From: Deltaproteobacteria bacterium | Lineage (GTDB): Bacteria; Myxococcota; Myxococcia; Myxococcales; SZAS-1 | Assembly (NCBI GenBank): GCA_018266075.1 | Contig: JAFEBB010000032.1 | Location: 1 to 64,000, forward strand | Direction of reading: 5' to 3' | DNA: 64,000 nt | In this document: positions 54,193 to 62,057 of the stretch, one piece after another | Position numbering within the stretch: the first letter of the stretch is position 1 | Layout: the number at the start of each line of letters is the position of its first letter | The notes under the pieces: generated by a model | Told to the model about the DNA's origin: nothing | Databases searched by the model: none | Seen by the model: the letters and a program-made list of their open reading frames with translations, nothing else | Program-made: the position numbers and the translations under genes

Positions 54193-55055
54193 GGCTGGCC
54201 CTCCAGGAAGCGCTGGAGCTCCGCGTTCGACTGCTCCGCGGCCTCGATCATGGGGAAGTGGCCGCAGCGCGGATAGGCCACGAGCTTGGCGTCGAGGTCG
54301 CGCGCGAGCCGCTCGCCGACATCCAGCGTGGTCACGCGATCCTCGCGGCCCCAGAGCAGCAGCGCCGGCTTGCGCAGCGAGCGGTACTTGAGCTGTTGCT
54401 CCGCAAAATGCATTCCCCGCACTGCAGCAAGCGCGGCGGCGCGGGTGCCCGGACGGTCGAGCGCTTTCTGTACGTCGTCCACCAGCTGCTGGGTCACGTA
54501 GCGCTGATCGTAGAAGGCGAGGGCGAGTCGCTCGTCGGGGCGCTGGTCGTAGTAGAGGCCGAATAGCGTCTCGCCCACGCCGCGCGCGCGCGCCCATAGG
54601 AAGAACGTGGGGAGCTGCTCCTCGTAGACGTACGCGTCGTACAGCGCGATCTTCTCCACGCGATCCGGCTGCTGAATCGCCATGGCCAGGGCGATGCTCG
54701 AGCCCCACGAGTGGGCCACGATGCTGGCCTTCTTCACGCCGCGCTGGTCGAGCAGGGCCCACACCAGCGTGGCCTGCGCGTCGGGTGAGTAGTCGCCCTC
54801 GGGGCGATCGGTCCAGCCAAAGCCCTTCAGGTCGAGGGCGATCACGCGGTGGTTCTTCGCGAGCTGCGGCGCGACGGCGGTCCACGTCTCGAGCGAGCTC
54901 GCGAACCCGTGGAGCATGACCACCACCGGCCCGGAGCCGGTGTCGGTGTAGCGGACGCGCGCGCCTTCGACGTCGGCGTAGGTGGCGTCGGCGGGCTCGC
55001 CGGGCATGGCGCCGCGGTGGAAGCCGAGGCAGCCCGTGACCAGGGGAAGCGCCAT
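54189..55055 (-). CDS. Lipoprotein alpha/beta hydrolase
   Basis: 288 residues from ATG 55055 (upstream TTG 55100 would add a fuller lipoprotein signal: GQIVAGQQLWRFLLMALPLV then TGC). The alpha/beta hydrolase core is complete: VVVMLHGFASSLETW, VIALDLKGFGWTD, nucleophile in KASIVAHSWGSSIALAMAIQ, acid in LLLWGREDRVTTLD and His in PRCGHFPMIEAA. Exported and lipid-anchored by VTGC. An enzyme of this type in a PHA operon might hydrolyse hydroxyacid esters or oligomers outside the cytoplasm; that is inference. It overlaps the downstream beta-barrel gene. Confidence 0.82.
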   Translation of the reverse strand: MALPLVTGCLGFHRGAMPGEPADATYADVEGARVRYTDTGSGPVVVMLHGFASSLETWTAVAPQLAKNHRVIALDLKGFGWTDRPEGDYSPDAQATLVWALLDQRGVKKASIVAHSWGSSIALAMAIQQPDRVEKIALYDAYVYEEQLPTFFLWARARGVGETLFGLYYDQRPDERLALAFYDQRYVTQQLVDDVQKALDRPGTRAAALAAVRGMHFAEQQLKYRSLRKPALLLWGREDRVTTLDVGERLARDLDAKLVAYPRCGHFPMIEAAEQSNAELQRFLEGQP

Positions 55056-55074
55056 CAGAAGGAATCTCCAGAGC

Positions 55075-55089
55075 TGTTGCCCCGCAACA
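55075..55089. promoter_or_regulatory. Candidate PhaR-type palindrome upstream of the hydrolase gene
   Basis: TGTTGC (55075-55080), CCC, GCAACA (55084-55089): perfect half-sites around the TGC-N3-GCA core. Lies just upstream of ATG 55055 on the transcribed strand. Confidence 0.45.
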
Positions 55090-55104
55090 ATCTGACCCAA
55101 GGTG

Positions 55105-55132
55105 GATGTGGGAGGCGCTTCCCAGCGCCGAC
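55105..55132 (-). repeat. REP-like element, copy 2
   Basis: Identical over 28 bases to 52589-52616; this copy is intergenic, in the 89-base gap between the hydrolase start and the lipoprotein gene ending at 55145. The hairpin GGCGCT/AGCGCC with a GGGA loop lies at its centre. Confidence 0.7.
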
Positions 55133-55144
55133 ACGATCCCTGGC

Positions 55145-56191
55145 TCACGGCGCGAGCCCCTTGAGCTCGCTGGCCTGGCCGAAGTTCACGTCCACCGGCC
55201 CGAAGTACGAGGTCTGGGACGCGGCGCTGGCCACGGTGCCGAAGCAGTCGGTGGTGAAGGCCATGGTGCGGCTGTAGCTGAGCACGCCGCCGACTTCGCG
55301 CGTGAGCTGGGTGTCCACGCGGAGCACGGGGAAGCTGGCGTAGGGCGTCTGCGCCACGCCGGCGGCGTCCACGGTGGTGTCGTACGACTCGTAGTACGCG
55401 GTCGGCGTGACGCCCTGGAACGTCCCCGTCACCAGCGAGCTGTCGGTGCTCCAGCTGGCGTTGAGCGTGATCGGGAACTGGAGCACCACGATGGGCGGGT
55501 CGTAGGTGAGCTCGGTCTCGCTCGGGCCGCTCGCGGGCGTCGCCACGCCGAGCAGCAAGAGCTGCGTATCGGTGATTTGGAAGATGCCGAGCAGGTCCGC
55601 TCCGGCGGAGAGCGGCGTGGTGTACGACGCGCTGGGGAAGTCGTTGGCGAACCAAGCATTCGCGAGCGAGTTGGTGGTGAAGACGTCGGCGGTGCCCGGC
55701 GCGAGCACGGCGTCGAAGTCCCAGAGCGTGCCGCCGTCGTCGAGCATGGTGCCGGCGACGTCGAAGCCCGCATCGAAGACCGCGCGGTACTGCGCATGCA
55801 GTCCGGCCTGGAGCGGGAGCTCGGCGCGCGTGATGGTCGCATCGCCGTTGGGCTGACATGCGCCGGTGGTGCCGCTCGTGCTGCTGGACGTCGAGCTGGT
55901 CGTGGTGCTCGTGCTCGAGGTGCTCGTCGTCGTCGTCGCGCCGCTCGAGCCGCTGGTGGTCGTCGACGTCGTCGCGCTCGTGCTGCTGCCGGTCGACGTC
56001 GTTGAGCTGGCGGTGCTGCCCGAGCTGCCACCCGTCGAGCCTGCGGCGGTGCTGCCGCCGACGGGCGCGCAGGAGCCGTCGCTGCGGCAGACGCCCGAGG
56101 CGCAGTCTGCTGCAACGCGACATGCGCTCTGCGAGCCGGAGCACGCAGTGCACAAGAGGGCGAGGGCGGCGATGGCGACGGCGCGGTTCAC
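55145..56191 (-). CDS. Lipoprotein with Thr/Ser-rich linker, paralogue of the one at 51752
   Basis: 348 residues from GTG 56191, with GGAGGCGG upstream. Signal peptide ALALLCTAC (Cys17), Cys module QSACRVAADCASGVCRSDGS, then a Ser/Thr/Gly linker (about residues 50-115). The beta domain (CQPNGDATITRAELPLQAGL, LWDFDAVLAPGTADVFTTNS, LLGIFQITDTQLLLLGVATP) parallels that of the lipoprotein at 51752-52627. The gene begins one base after the MFS transporter stop on this strand, and so is its operon partner. Function unknown; placed on the cell surface. Confidence 0.82.
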   Translation of the reverse strand: MNRAVAIAALALLCTACSGSQSACRVAADCASGVCRSDGSCAPVGGSTAAGSTGGSSGSTASSTTSTGSSTSATTSTTTSGSSGATTTTSTSSTSTTTSSTSSSTSGTTGACQPNGDATITRAELPLQAGLHAQYRAVFDAGFDVAGTMLDDGGTLWDFDAVLAPGTADVFTTNSLANAWFANDFPSASYTTPLSAGADLLGIFQITDTQLLLLGVATPASGPSETELTYDPPIVVLQFPITLNASWSTDSSLVTGTFQGVTPTAYYESYDTTVDAAGVAQTPYASFPVLRVDTQLTREVGGVLSYSRTMAFTTDCFGTVASAASQTSYFGPVDVNFGQASELKGLAP

Positions 56192-56192
56192 G

Positions 56193-57410
56193 TCAGGCCG
56201 CCTCCAGCCCGCGAATCGAGCGATCCTCGACCGCCGCCGGGCCCGTCTCACGCATGCCCATCGCGGGAATGACCACCAGCCCGTGCAGCATGGCCAGCGT
56301 GGCGAGCGCCGCGGTGAAGCCGGCGTGCTGCGCGACCGCGCCCGTGAGCGTGGGCAGCAAGAAGCCGCCGGCCTGGCCCACGAGCATGAGGAAGCCCATC
56401 GCCGCACCGGCGCGCGCCGGTCCGATGCCGGGCAGCTCGAGCGGGAGCTGGAACAGCAGCGGCGAGACGCAGCCGCCGCCGAGCGCGGCGATCATCAGGA
56501 ACGCGGTGCCCATCTGGCCGGGCACGAATGCGAAAGCAAAGAGCGACACGCCGGCCACCAGCCCGCCCACGAGGAGAATCGGCCGCCGGCGCCCAAGGCG
56601 ATCGGAGATCGCCGGGCCGCCGAAGTTCGCAATGGCCGCCGCCACGAGCCACAGCGCGATCGCCGGACCAACTTGCGTGAGCGCAAAGCCGCGCGCCAGC
56701 AGCGCGTGGGGCAGCGTGCCCAGCAGCGCGAGGTAGCCACCGAAGATGAGGAACTGCATGCCGCCGACGCGGAGGAGCTGCCCATCGCGGGCCAGCTTGA
56801 GCACATCGCCGATGGCCGCGTGCTTCGACGCGAGCTGCCGATCGCGCGCGAGCGCCAACCACAGCGCGGCCACGACGGCCATCGCCACACCCGCGGCCAC
56901 CATGAGAGGACGCCAGCCGCCGAGGGTCGGTGCGAGGAAGGTGCGCGCCGTGAGCACGGTGAGCGCCGTGCCGAGCGTGTAGCAGAGTAGGGCGAGCCCG
57001 TTTGCGCGCGCCAGATGTTGCGGCGCAACATGGCCGGCGAGCAGCTTGGGAATCGCGGGCGCGGTGAAGCCGATGTGCAAGCCAAACGCGAACATGGAGA
57101 GGCCAAGGCCCACCGGCCCGTGCACGAGCGCCCGGCAGGCGCAGGCGAGGGCGCCGGCGATCAGCGCCAGGCCGGCAACCCGACGCGGCCCGAAGCGGTC
57201 CACCGCTGCGCCACCGACGGGAGAAGCCAGCGCGATGCCCGCCGGCGCCATGCCCCAGATCAGACCCATCACGCCGGTGCCGAGCGAGAGCTCCTTGGCA
57301 ATCTGCGGCATGAGCGGCGGGAGGAGGCTCCAGCCGAGGCCGCCTCCGATTCCCTGGGCGAGCGCTGCGAGCAGCACCGTGGAGCGGGGACGCATACCGG
57401 CTTGGACCAT
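56193..57410 (-). CDS. MFS transporter
   Basis: 405 residues from ATG 57410. Twelve hydrophobic segments; typical MFS signals: loop 2-3 VGGAAVDRFGPRRVAGLAL (the G-x-x-x-D-R-x-G-R-R motif) and its second-half echo ISDRLGRRRPILLVGGLVAG. The N-terminal MVQAGMRPRSTVLLAALAQGI begins the first helix. First gene of a leftward run that ends at the PHA synthase at 48678, and transcribed divergently from phaR. The substrate is unknown; a hydroxyacid, fatty acid or other carbon precursor would fit the context. The PhaR-type palindrome at 57016-57030 lies within its coding region. Confidence 0.9.
   Translation of the reverse strand: MVQAGMRPRSTVLLAALAQGIGGGLGWSLLPPLMPQIAKELSLGTGVMGLIWGMAPAGIALASPVGGAAVDRFGPRRVAGLALIAGALACACRALVHGPVGLGLSMFAFGLHIGFTAPAIPKLLAGHVAPQHLARANGLALLCYTLGTALTVLTARTFLAPTLGGWRPLMVAAGVAMAVVAALWLALARDRQLASKHAAIGDVLKLARDGQLLRVGGMQFLIFGGYLALLGTLPHALLARGFALTQVGPAIALWLVAAAIANFGGPAISDRLGRRRPILLVGGLVAGVSLFAFAFVPGQMGTAFLMIAALGGGCVSPLLFQLPLELPGIGPARAGAAMGFLMLVGQAGGFLLPTLTGAVAQHAGFTAALATLAMLHGLVVIPAMGMRETGPAAVEDRSIRGLEAA
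57016..57030. promoter_or_regulatory. Candidate PhaR-type palindrome within the MFS gene
   Basis: TGTTGC (57016-57021), GGC, GCAACA (57025-57030): perfect half-sites in the coding sequence of the transporter, 380 bases into it. May be a chance or an auxiliary operator. Confidence 0.3.
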
Positions 57411-57471
57411 GACAGGCCTCCGTGCGAGCGGGCGGCAAGATAGCCGCCGGGACGAACCTGTCAAGCGACAA

Positions 57472-57487
57472 TTGTTGCGGCGCACAA
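57472..57487. promoter_or_regulatory. PhaR-type operator between the divergent promoters
   Basis: TTGTTGC (57472-57478), GGC, GCACAA (57482-57487), a TGC-N3-GCA core in an extended TTGTTGC/GCACAA palindrome. It is between the MFS start (57410) and phaR (57555). Confidence 0.5.
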
Positions 57488-57526
57488 AAACGGCGGGTTG
57501 CGAATGCCGGAGTGGGCGACTAGGGT

Positions 57527-57540
57527 GCTGCACCGCAACG
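57527..57540. promoter_or_regulatory. Second PhaR-type operator before phaR
   Basis: GCTGC (57527-57531), ACC, GCAACG (57535-57540): TGC-N3-GCA core, 15 bases before phaR ATG 57555, where a bound repressor would block translation or transcription. Confidence 0.45.
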
Positions 57541-57554
57541 AGGGGAGGTCTTTC

Positions 57555-58082
57555 ATGGTCCAGGTGAAGAAGTACGGAAACCGCCGGCTCTACGACACGG
57601 AGGAGAGTCGCTACATCACGCTCGAGGAGCTGGCGGCCAAGGTGCAGGGCGGCAGCGACGTGCAGGTCGTCGACGCCAAGACCGGCGAAGACCTCACCCA
57701 GGCCACGCTGGTGCAGATCATCATGGAGAGCCGCGGGGCCGCACGGTTGCTGCCTGTGCCGCTGCTCATCCAGCTCATCCGGCTGAACCACGAGGCCCTG
57801 GGCGAGTTCCTGGGCCGCTACGTGGCCGGCGCGCTGGAGCTCTACCTCCAGGCCAAGAGCGGCGCCCAGGCCCTGGCGCCCTTCAACCCCTTCGCCACCG
57901 TGCCCTTCAGCGCCGCCGACGCCTTCTCGCGCATGCTGGGCGGGGTGATGCCGGGCTGGGGTGGCCGCCCGCCGCAGCCCGCTCCTGCTGCACCGCAACA
58001 GGGCCCGGACGACGTGGCCCGCCTGCGGCGCGAGCTCGACGAGCTGAAGCAGAGCCTGCGCAAGCGGGCGAAGAAGCGCTGA
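57555..58082 (+). CDS. phaR: PHA-responsive repressor PhaR
   Basis: 175 residues from ATG 57555 with GGGGAGG at 57542-57548. The N-terminal DNA-binding PHB_acc_N domain is unmistakable: VQVKKYGNRRLYDTEESRYI then TLEELAAKVQGGSDVQVVDA and KTGEDLTQATLVQII. The middle (LLPVPLLIQLIRLNHEALGE) and hydrophobic ALELYLQ segment are the PHA-binding PHB_acc region. PhaR represses phasin and often its own gene until it binds PHA granules. First gene of phaR-phasin-phaC-phaB. TGC-N3-GCA sites flank the gene: in its own upstream region, within its 3' part (57989-57997) and downstream at 58085. Confidence 0.95.
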   Translation: MVQVKKYGNRRLYDTEESRYITLEELAAKVQGGSDVQVVDAKTGEDLTQATLVQIIMESRGAARLLPVPLLIQLIRLNHEALGEFLGRYVAGALELYLQAKSGAQALAPFNPFATVPFSAADAFSRMLGGVMPGWGGRPPQPAPAAPQQGPDDVARLRRELDELKQSLRKRAKKR

Positions 58083-58084
58083 AA

Positions 58085-58100
58085 TTGTGCACCGCAACAA
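58085..58100. promoter_or_regulatory. PhaR-type operator at the phasin promoter
   Basis: TTGTGC (58085-58090), ACC, GCAACAA (58094-58100): mirrors the site at 57472. It lies just upstream of the phasin -35 box, where PhaR binding would repress the phasin promoter. Confidence 0.5.
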
Positions 58101-58107
58101 ATTTCGC

Positions 58108-58135
58108 TTGACGGATTCGTCGGGGTGGCTACCTT
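58108..58135 (+). promoter_or_regulatory. Candidate phasin promoter
   Basis: TTGACG (58108-58113), 16-base spacer, TACCTT (58130-58135, weak). Directly adjacent to the PhaR-type site at 58085. Confidence 0.35.
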
Positions 58136-58184
58136 CTCGCGGCTGTAAGCCAACCCGCGGCCGCGCGCCGCACGGAGAAATCCC

Positions 58185-58454
58185 ATGAGCGAGAAGAACG
58201 TGAACGTGGCTGGTCCGATGGCCGATGCGTGGAAGAAGGGCGTCGAGGAGAACATGGCCCGCGTGCAGGCCGGCTTCGAGGAGCTGGCCAAGCTGGAGCA
58301 GATGGCCACCGAGCAGACCCGGGTGCTGCTGAACGACATCGCCCGCCTGCAGCAGGAAGGCCTGACCTGGGCCACCAAGGTGAACGCCGAGTGGCGCAAG
58401 GTGGGCATGGACGCCTTCCGCAAGAGCGCCGAGCTCTTCACCCCCAAGGCCTAA
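58185..58454 (+). CDS. Phasin-like granule protein
   Basis: 89 residues from ATG 58185 with CGGAGA upstream. Sequence is one amphipathic helix after a short start: ADAWKKGVEENMARVQAGFE then LAKLEQMATEQTRVLLNDIA and LNDIARLQQEGLTWATKVNA. This fits phasins, small amphipathic proteins that coat PHA granules; the order phaR-phasin-phaC supports it. The promoter region carries a PhaR-type operator. Followed four bases later by phaC. Confidence 0.82.
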   Translation: MSEKNVNVAGPMADAWKKGVEENMARVQAGFEELAKLEQMATEQTRVLLNDIARLQQEGLTWATKVNAEWRKVGMDAFRKSAELFTPKA

Positions 58455-58458
58455 GACC

Positions 58459-59535
58459 ATGAGCGACGCCGCCATGCCGAGGACGGATGCAGGCACTTCG
58501 GGTGGGCCGCCCTCGCTTGGCGGCGCGCCGTGGAAGCCGGGGATGCCCGTCACCCCGAAGGACGTGATCTGGCGCGACGGGATCGCGCAGCTCTACCGGT
58601 TCCGCCCCGCGGTGGGCGCGCCGCGCGACGCGAAGGCGCTGCCGGTGCTGCTGGTGCCGTCGATCATCAACCGCTGGTACGTGCTCGACCTGCGCCCCAC
58701 CGCGACGCTCGCGGGCGCGCTGGTGAAGGCCGGGCTCGACGTCTACTGCCTGGATTGGGGCGCGCCCGAGGACGAGGACCGCTTCCTGAACTGGGACGAT
58801 CTGCAGGCTCGCCTGGGCCGCGCCGTCCGCAAGACCCTTCGCGACGCGGGCACCAAGAAGCTGAGCATGCTCGGCTACTGCATGGGTGCCACGTTGGCCA
58901 GCATCTACGCTGCGCTGCACAACGAAGAGATCGGCGGCCTGGTGAACCTGGCCGGGCCGATCGACTTCTCGCAGGGTGGCTTCCTGGCGCACATGACCGA
59001 CAAGCGCTGGTTCGATCCCGAGGCCATCGCCTCCGCCGGCAACATGGGCGCTGCGCAGATGCAGGCGGGCTTCGCCGCGCTGCGGCCCACGCTCAACGTG
59101 GCCAAGTGGGTGGGCTGGCTGGACCGCGCCCACCTCCCCGAGGCGCGGGAGAGCTTCGACGCGCTGGAGAGCTGGTCGGGCGACAACATCGCGTTCCCGG
59201 CCGCGGCGTACGCGACGTACATCCGCGAGCTGTACCAGGAGAACCGGCTCGTCCGCGGCGAGCACTTTGTTGCGGGGCAGCGTGTGTCGCTGGGGAAGAT
59301 CACCTGCCCGATTCTGACCGTCGTGGCCGAGAAGGACACCATCTGCCCGCCGCCTGCAGCCAAGGCCCTCAACGAGCACTCCGGCTCCAGCGACGCCCAG
59401 GTGCTCGCCGTGCCCGGGGGCCACGTGGGCGCCGTGGTGGGAGGGAAGGCCGCGACGCTGCTATACCCCGCGCTCGCCCGCTGGTTCGGGGCCCGAACGC
59501 GATCTGCTTTGCGCAACGCGAAATCCCAACTGTGA
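58459..59535 (+). CDS. phaC: PHA synthase (second PhaC)
   Basis: 358 residues. The PhaC signatures are the same as in the other copy: KALPVLLVPSIINRWYVLDL, DVYCLDWGAPEDEDRFLNWD, nucleophile Cys in LSMLGYCMGATLASIY near residue 140, acid in VAEKDTICPPPA and His in VPGGHVGAVVGG. The short class III-like length is unusual beside a PhaR-phasin-PhaB set. It is likely expressed with phaR, phasin and phaB as a storage unit, and may differ from the copy at 48678 in substrate range or partner. Confidence 0.9.
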   Translation: MSDAAMPRTDAGTSGGPPSLGGAPWKPGMPVTPKDVIWRDGIAQLYRFRPAVGAPRDAKALPVLLVPSIINRWYVLDLRPTATLAGALVKAGLDVYCLDWGAPEDEDRFLNWDDLQARLGRAVRKTLRDAGTKKLSMLGYCMGATLASIYAALHNEEIGGLVNLAGPIDFSQGGFLAHMTDKRWFDPEAIASAGNMGAAQMQAGFAALRPTLNVAKWVGWLDRAHLPEARESFDALESWSGDNIAFPAAAYATYIRELYQENRLVRGEHFVAGQRVSLGKITCPILTVVAEKDTICPPPAAKALNEHSGSSDAQVLAVPGGHVGAVVGGKAATLLYPALARWFGARTRSALRNAKSQL

Positions 59536-59554
59536 GTCTCGAGGAGAACCGCAC

Positions 59555-60301
59555 ATGCAACTCAAGGATCTGAAGATCATCGTCACTGGCGCTGCCCGCG
59601 GCATGGGCGCGCACTTCGCCAAGCGGCTCGCCGAGGCCGGAGCCAAGGTCGCCGCCGGCGACGTGGCCGAGGACGCGCTCAAGGAGCTCGCGCCCCACGG
59701 CATCAAGACCCGCAAGCTCGACGTGAGCAACGAGGCCGACGTCGAGGCCTTCGTGGCCTGGGCCCACCAGGAGCTCGGCGGCCTCAACGGCCTCATCAAC
59801 AACGCGGGCATCCTCCGCGACGGCCTGCTGGTGAAGAAGGACAAGACCACCGGCGAGATCAAGAAGCTCTCCACCGCCGACTGGAACGCGGTCATCGGCG
59901 TAAACCTCTCCGGCGCCACGTTCATGGTGCGCGAGACGGTGGCCAAGATGGCGGCGAGCGGTGAGAAGGGCGTCATCGTGAACATGAGCTCGGTGGCGCG
60001 GCACGGAAACCGCGGCCAGTCGAACTACGTATCGGCGAAGGCGGCGCTCGCGGCCAACACCCTCACCTGGGCGCGCGAGTTCGCGCCGTTCGGCATCCGC
60101 GTGGGCGCCATCGCCCCGGGCATGATCGAGACGCCCATGACCCAGGGCATGAACCAGAAGGCCCGCGACGCCCTGGTGGCCAACGTGCCCGTGGGCCGCA
60201 TCGGCGTGCCCGAGGACATCTGGCTGGCGGTGAAGTTCGTGCTCGAGTGCGACTACTTCGACGGCCGCACCATCGACGTGGACGGCGGCCTCGCAATGTA
60301 A
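59555..60301 (+). CDS. phaB: Acetoacetyl-CoA reductase-like SDR (PhaB)
   Basis: 248 residues. Short-chain dehydrogenase fold: cofactor site KIIVTGAARGMGAHFAKRLA (TGxxxGxG), NAG motif NGLINNAGILRDGLLV, catalytic Ser/Tyr/Lys in IVNMSSVARHGNRGQSNYVS then AKAAL, and the C-terminal DGRTIDVDGGLAM. In this position, after phaC, it probably reduces acetoacetyl-CoA to (R)-3-hydroxybutyryl-CoA with NADPH; the substrate is inferred from context, since FabG-type enzymes share the sequence. The stop overlaps the first of two small hairpins that end the operon. Confidence 0.88.
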   Translation: MQLKDLKIIVTGAARGMGAHFAKRLAEAGAKVAAGDVAEDALKELAPHGIKTRKLDVSNEADVEAFVAWAHQELGGLNGLINNAGILRDGLLVKKDKTTGEIKKLSTADWNAVIGVNLSGATFMVRETVAKMAASGEKGVIVNMSSVARHGNRGQSNYVSAKAALAANTLTWAREFAPFGIRVGAIAPGMIETPMTQGMNQKARDALVANVPVGRIGVPEDIWLAVKFVLECDYFDGRTIDVDGGLAM

Positions 60302-60329
60302 CGAAGTCGTTACGTAACGAGTCTGTTAC
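60298..60329 (+). terminator. Two tandem palindromes over the phaB stop
   Basis: GTAACGAAGTCGTTAC (60298-60313) and GTAACGAGTCTGTTAC (60314-60329) are two adjacent small hairpins, sharing GTAACGA. They start inside the stop codon TAA 60299-60301. Confidence 0.6.
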
Positions 60330-60335
60330 GTCAGG

Positions 60336-60368
60336 AGCCCGTTCGTCCCGCGTTGGGATGGGCGGGCT
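60336..60368 (+). terminator. Terminator hairpin between phaB and the ABC permease gene
   Basis: AGCCCG (60336-60341) pairs with CGGGCT (60363-60368), with further pairing of GTCCC and GGGAT inside. It lies in the convergent spacer and may serve both strands. Confidence 0.6.
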
Positions 60369-60371
60369 TCG

Positions 60372-62057
60372 TCATTGCTGGCTGAGATCGAACCGTTCGA
60401 AGCAGCGCCCGAGGAAGAGCACCCCGAACGCCGCCTCGACGAGCAGCACCAGCGCGCCCGCGGCCGCACCCAGCACCACCGCGAGCGGTCCCCAGCCCGC
60501 GCCCAGCGCCACGAGCGCGAACACACCCGCGCCCACCACGCCCGCCGGAATCAGACCCAGCGCGGCGGCGAGCAGGGTGCCGATGAGCGTGAGCATGCGC
60601 TGGCCCATGGCCTCGATGCCGCGCGGCCCCTGCACGCCCGACTGCACCCAGCCGGGAAACAACAGCACGCCTGCGTTCTGCACGATCACCAGGCAGAGGT
60701 TCACCGGCGGCAGCAGGAGCGCGAGCCCGAGCGCGGTGCCGGCGCGGCCGGCGAAGGCGAGCGTCGACGCGGGGATGATGAGCGTGGCGCCGAGCAGGCA
60801 GCACCACTGCGCCGCGGCCACGACGGTCGCCGGCGCGAGCACCTCGCCGGCGGCCACTTGCCAGCCGCGCAAGGGCAGGGTGCGGAGCATGTCGATGTTG
60901 GGCAGGTCGAGGCGGAAGTCGAGGCGGTACACCTGGGTGCCGAAGAGCGTGAAGTAGCCCGCGAGGATCACCAGACACCCGGCCGCAATGACGCGGCGCT
61001 CATCTCCCGTCGCCATCAGCACCGGAACCATCGCCAGCGCGAAGAGGATCGCGAAGGCGATGCCCATACGCAGCGAGAGCAGCCGCACGCCCGCGGTGAG
61101 GTTCTTCCAGAGCAGCGCGACGATCGGGCTACCCGAGGCAGAGAGCCGCCAGGGCGCCTTGGCCGCGCGGAGCGGGAGCTGGCCGCGTCGCCTCGCCTCG
61201 AGGCGCTTACCGCGGCGCTCGGCGGCGGCGATCGAGGCTTCTTGAAAGTTCGCGTCGGTCGTAAGCGCCCACGTGTAGTGCGCGCCCAGCGAGAGCAGCG
61301 CGAACGCGAGCGACAGCGGCAGCGTGCTCCCCGGTAACGCGAGCGCGACCTCCAACGCCGGCCGGATTGGCGCGGAGACCCAGCGCAGCGGGCCCGCACC
61401 GAACGCGTCGAGGAACCAGGTCTGCACCTCGGGCGCGGTGCTTGGGAAAGGCACGCGGTAGATCGTGTAGCCCATGGCGCCCACGATGGCCGCGGGCACG
61501 AGCAGCGCCAGGAGCCGCCTCGCGCCGCCGGCCACGCCGTGCTCGAGCAAGCTCCCGCGCGTGAGCGACGCGGAGATGTTGTGCAAGCCGAGCGTGGCCA
61601 CGCCCATCCACGCGCCGATGAAGAAGCGCACGTTGGGCGCGCCGATGCGATGGCCCAGGCCCCAGGTCAGGAACAGCGCGGTGAACGCCGAGAAGAAGAG
61701 CGTGCGCGCGAGCTTGTAGTGCACGAGCGCGCGGCGCGTGAGCGGCGCGGGAAACAGGAACTGAATCTCCGCTTCGCTGAAGGTGAGGCTGGCCTCGTCG
61801 CCGCCGAAGGTCCAGGTCCAGAGCACGATGAGAAGGAAGAGCGCGAGCATGCCCGCGCCGAGCACGGTGCTCTCCACGCTCAGCGCGAGCCCGTGCGTGG
61901 GCCGCATGCCGTGCCGCGCGAAGATGCTCCAGAGGTAGAAGAAGCCCATCGCCGACGCCGCCAGGTAGCGCGGCTGGCGCAGCCGCTGGAGCTGGCGGCG
62001 CAAGAGGTTGCGCAGCGTCGCGGTGGTGATGAACATCAGCACCGCCACGGCCTTCAT
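60372..62057 (-). CDS. ABC exporter permease
   Basis: 561 residues with about 10-12 membrane segments spread over the length and an internal basic stretch (AAERRGKRLEARRRGQLPLR). It is similar in layout to putative ABC exporters (PF16962-like): AEIQFLFPAPLTRRALVHYK near residue 100 is the shared (F)-L-(L/F)-x-(A/G)-P motif. Gene order (ATPase directly upstream, overlapping by four bases) confirms a heteromeric exporter. The exported compound is unknown. Convergent with phaB. Confidence 0.85.
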   Translation of the reverse strand: MKAVAVLMFITTATLRNLLRRQLQRLRQPRYLAASAMGFFYLWSIFARHGMRPTHGLALSVESTVLGAGMLALFLLIVLWTWTFGGDEASLTFSEAEIQFLFPAPLTRRALVHYKLARTLFFSAFTALFLTWGLGHRIGAPNVRFFIGAWMGVATLGLHNISASLTRGSLLEHGVAGGARRLLALLVPAAIVGAMGYTIYRVPFPSTAPEVQTWFLDAFGAGPLRWVSAPIRPALEVALALPGSTLPLSLAFALLSLGAHYTWALTTDANFQEASIAAAERRGKRLEARRRGQLPLRAAKAPWRLSASGSPIVALLWKNLTAGVRLLSLRMGIAFAILFALAMVPVLMATGDERRVIAAGCLVILAGYFTLFGTQVYRLDFRLDLPNIDMLRTLPLRGWQVAAGEVLAPATVVAAAQWCCLLGATLIIPASTLAFAGRAGTALGLALLLPPVNLCLVIVQNAGVLLFPGWVQSGVQGPRGIEAMGQRMLTLIGTLLAAALGLIPAGVVGAGVFALVALGAGWGPLAVVLGAAAGALVLLVEAAFGVLFLGRCFERFDLSQQ

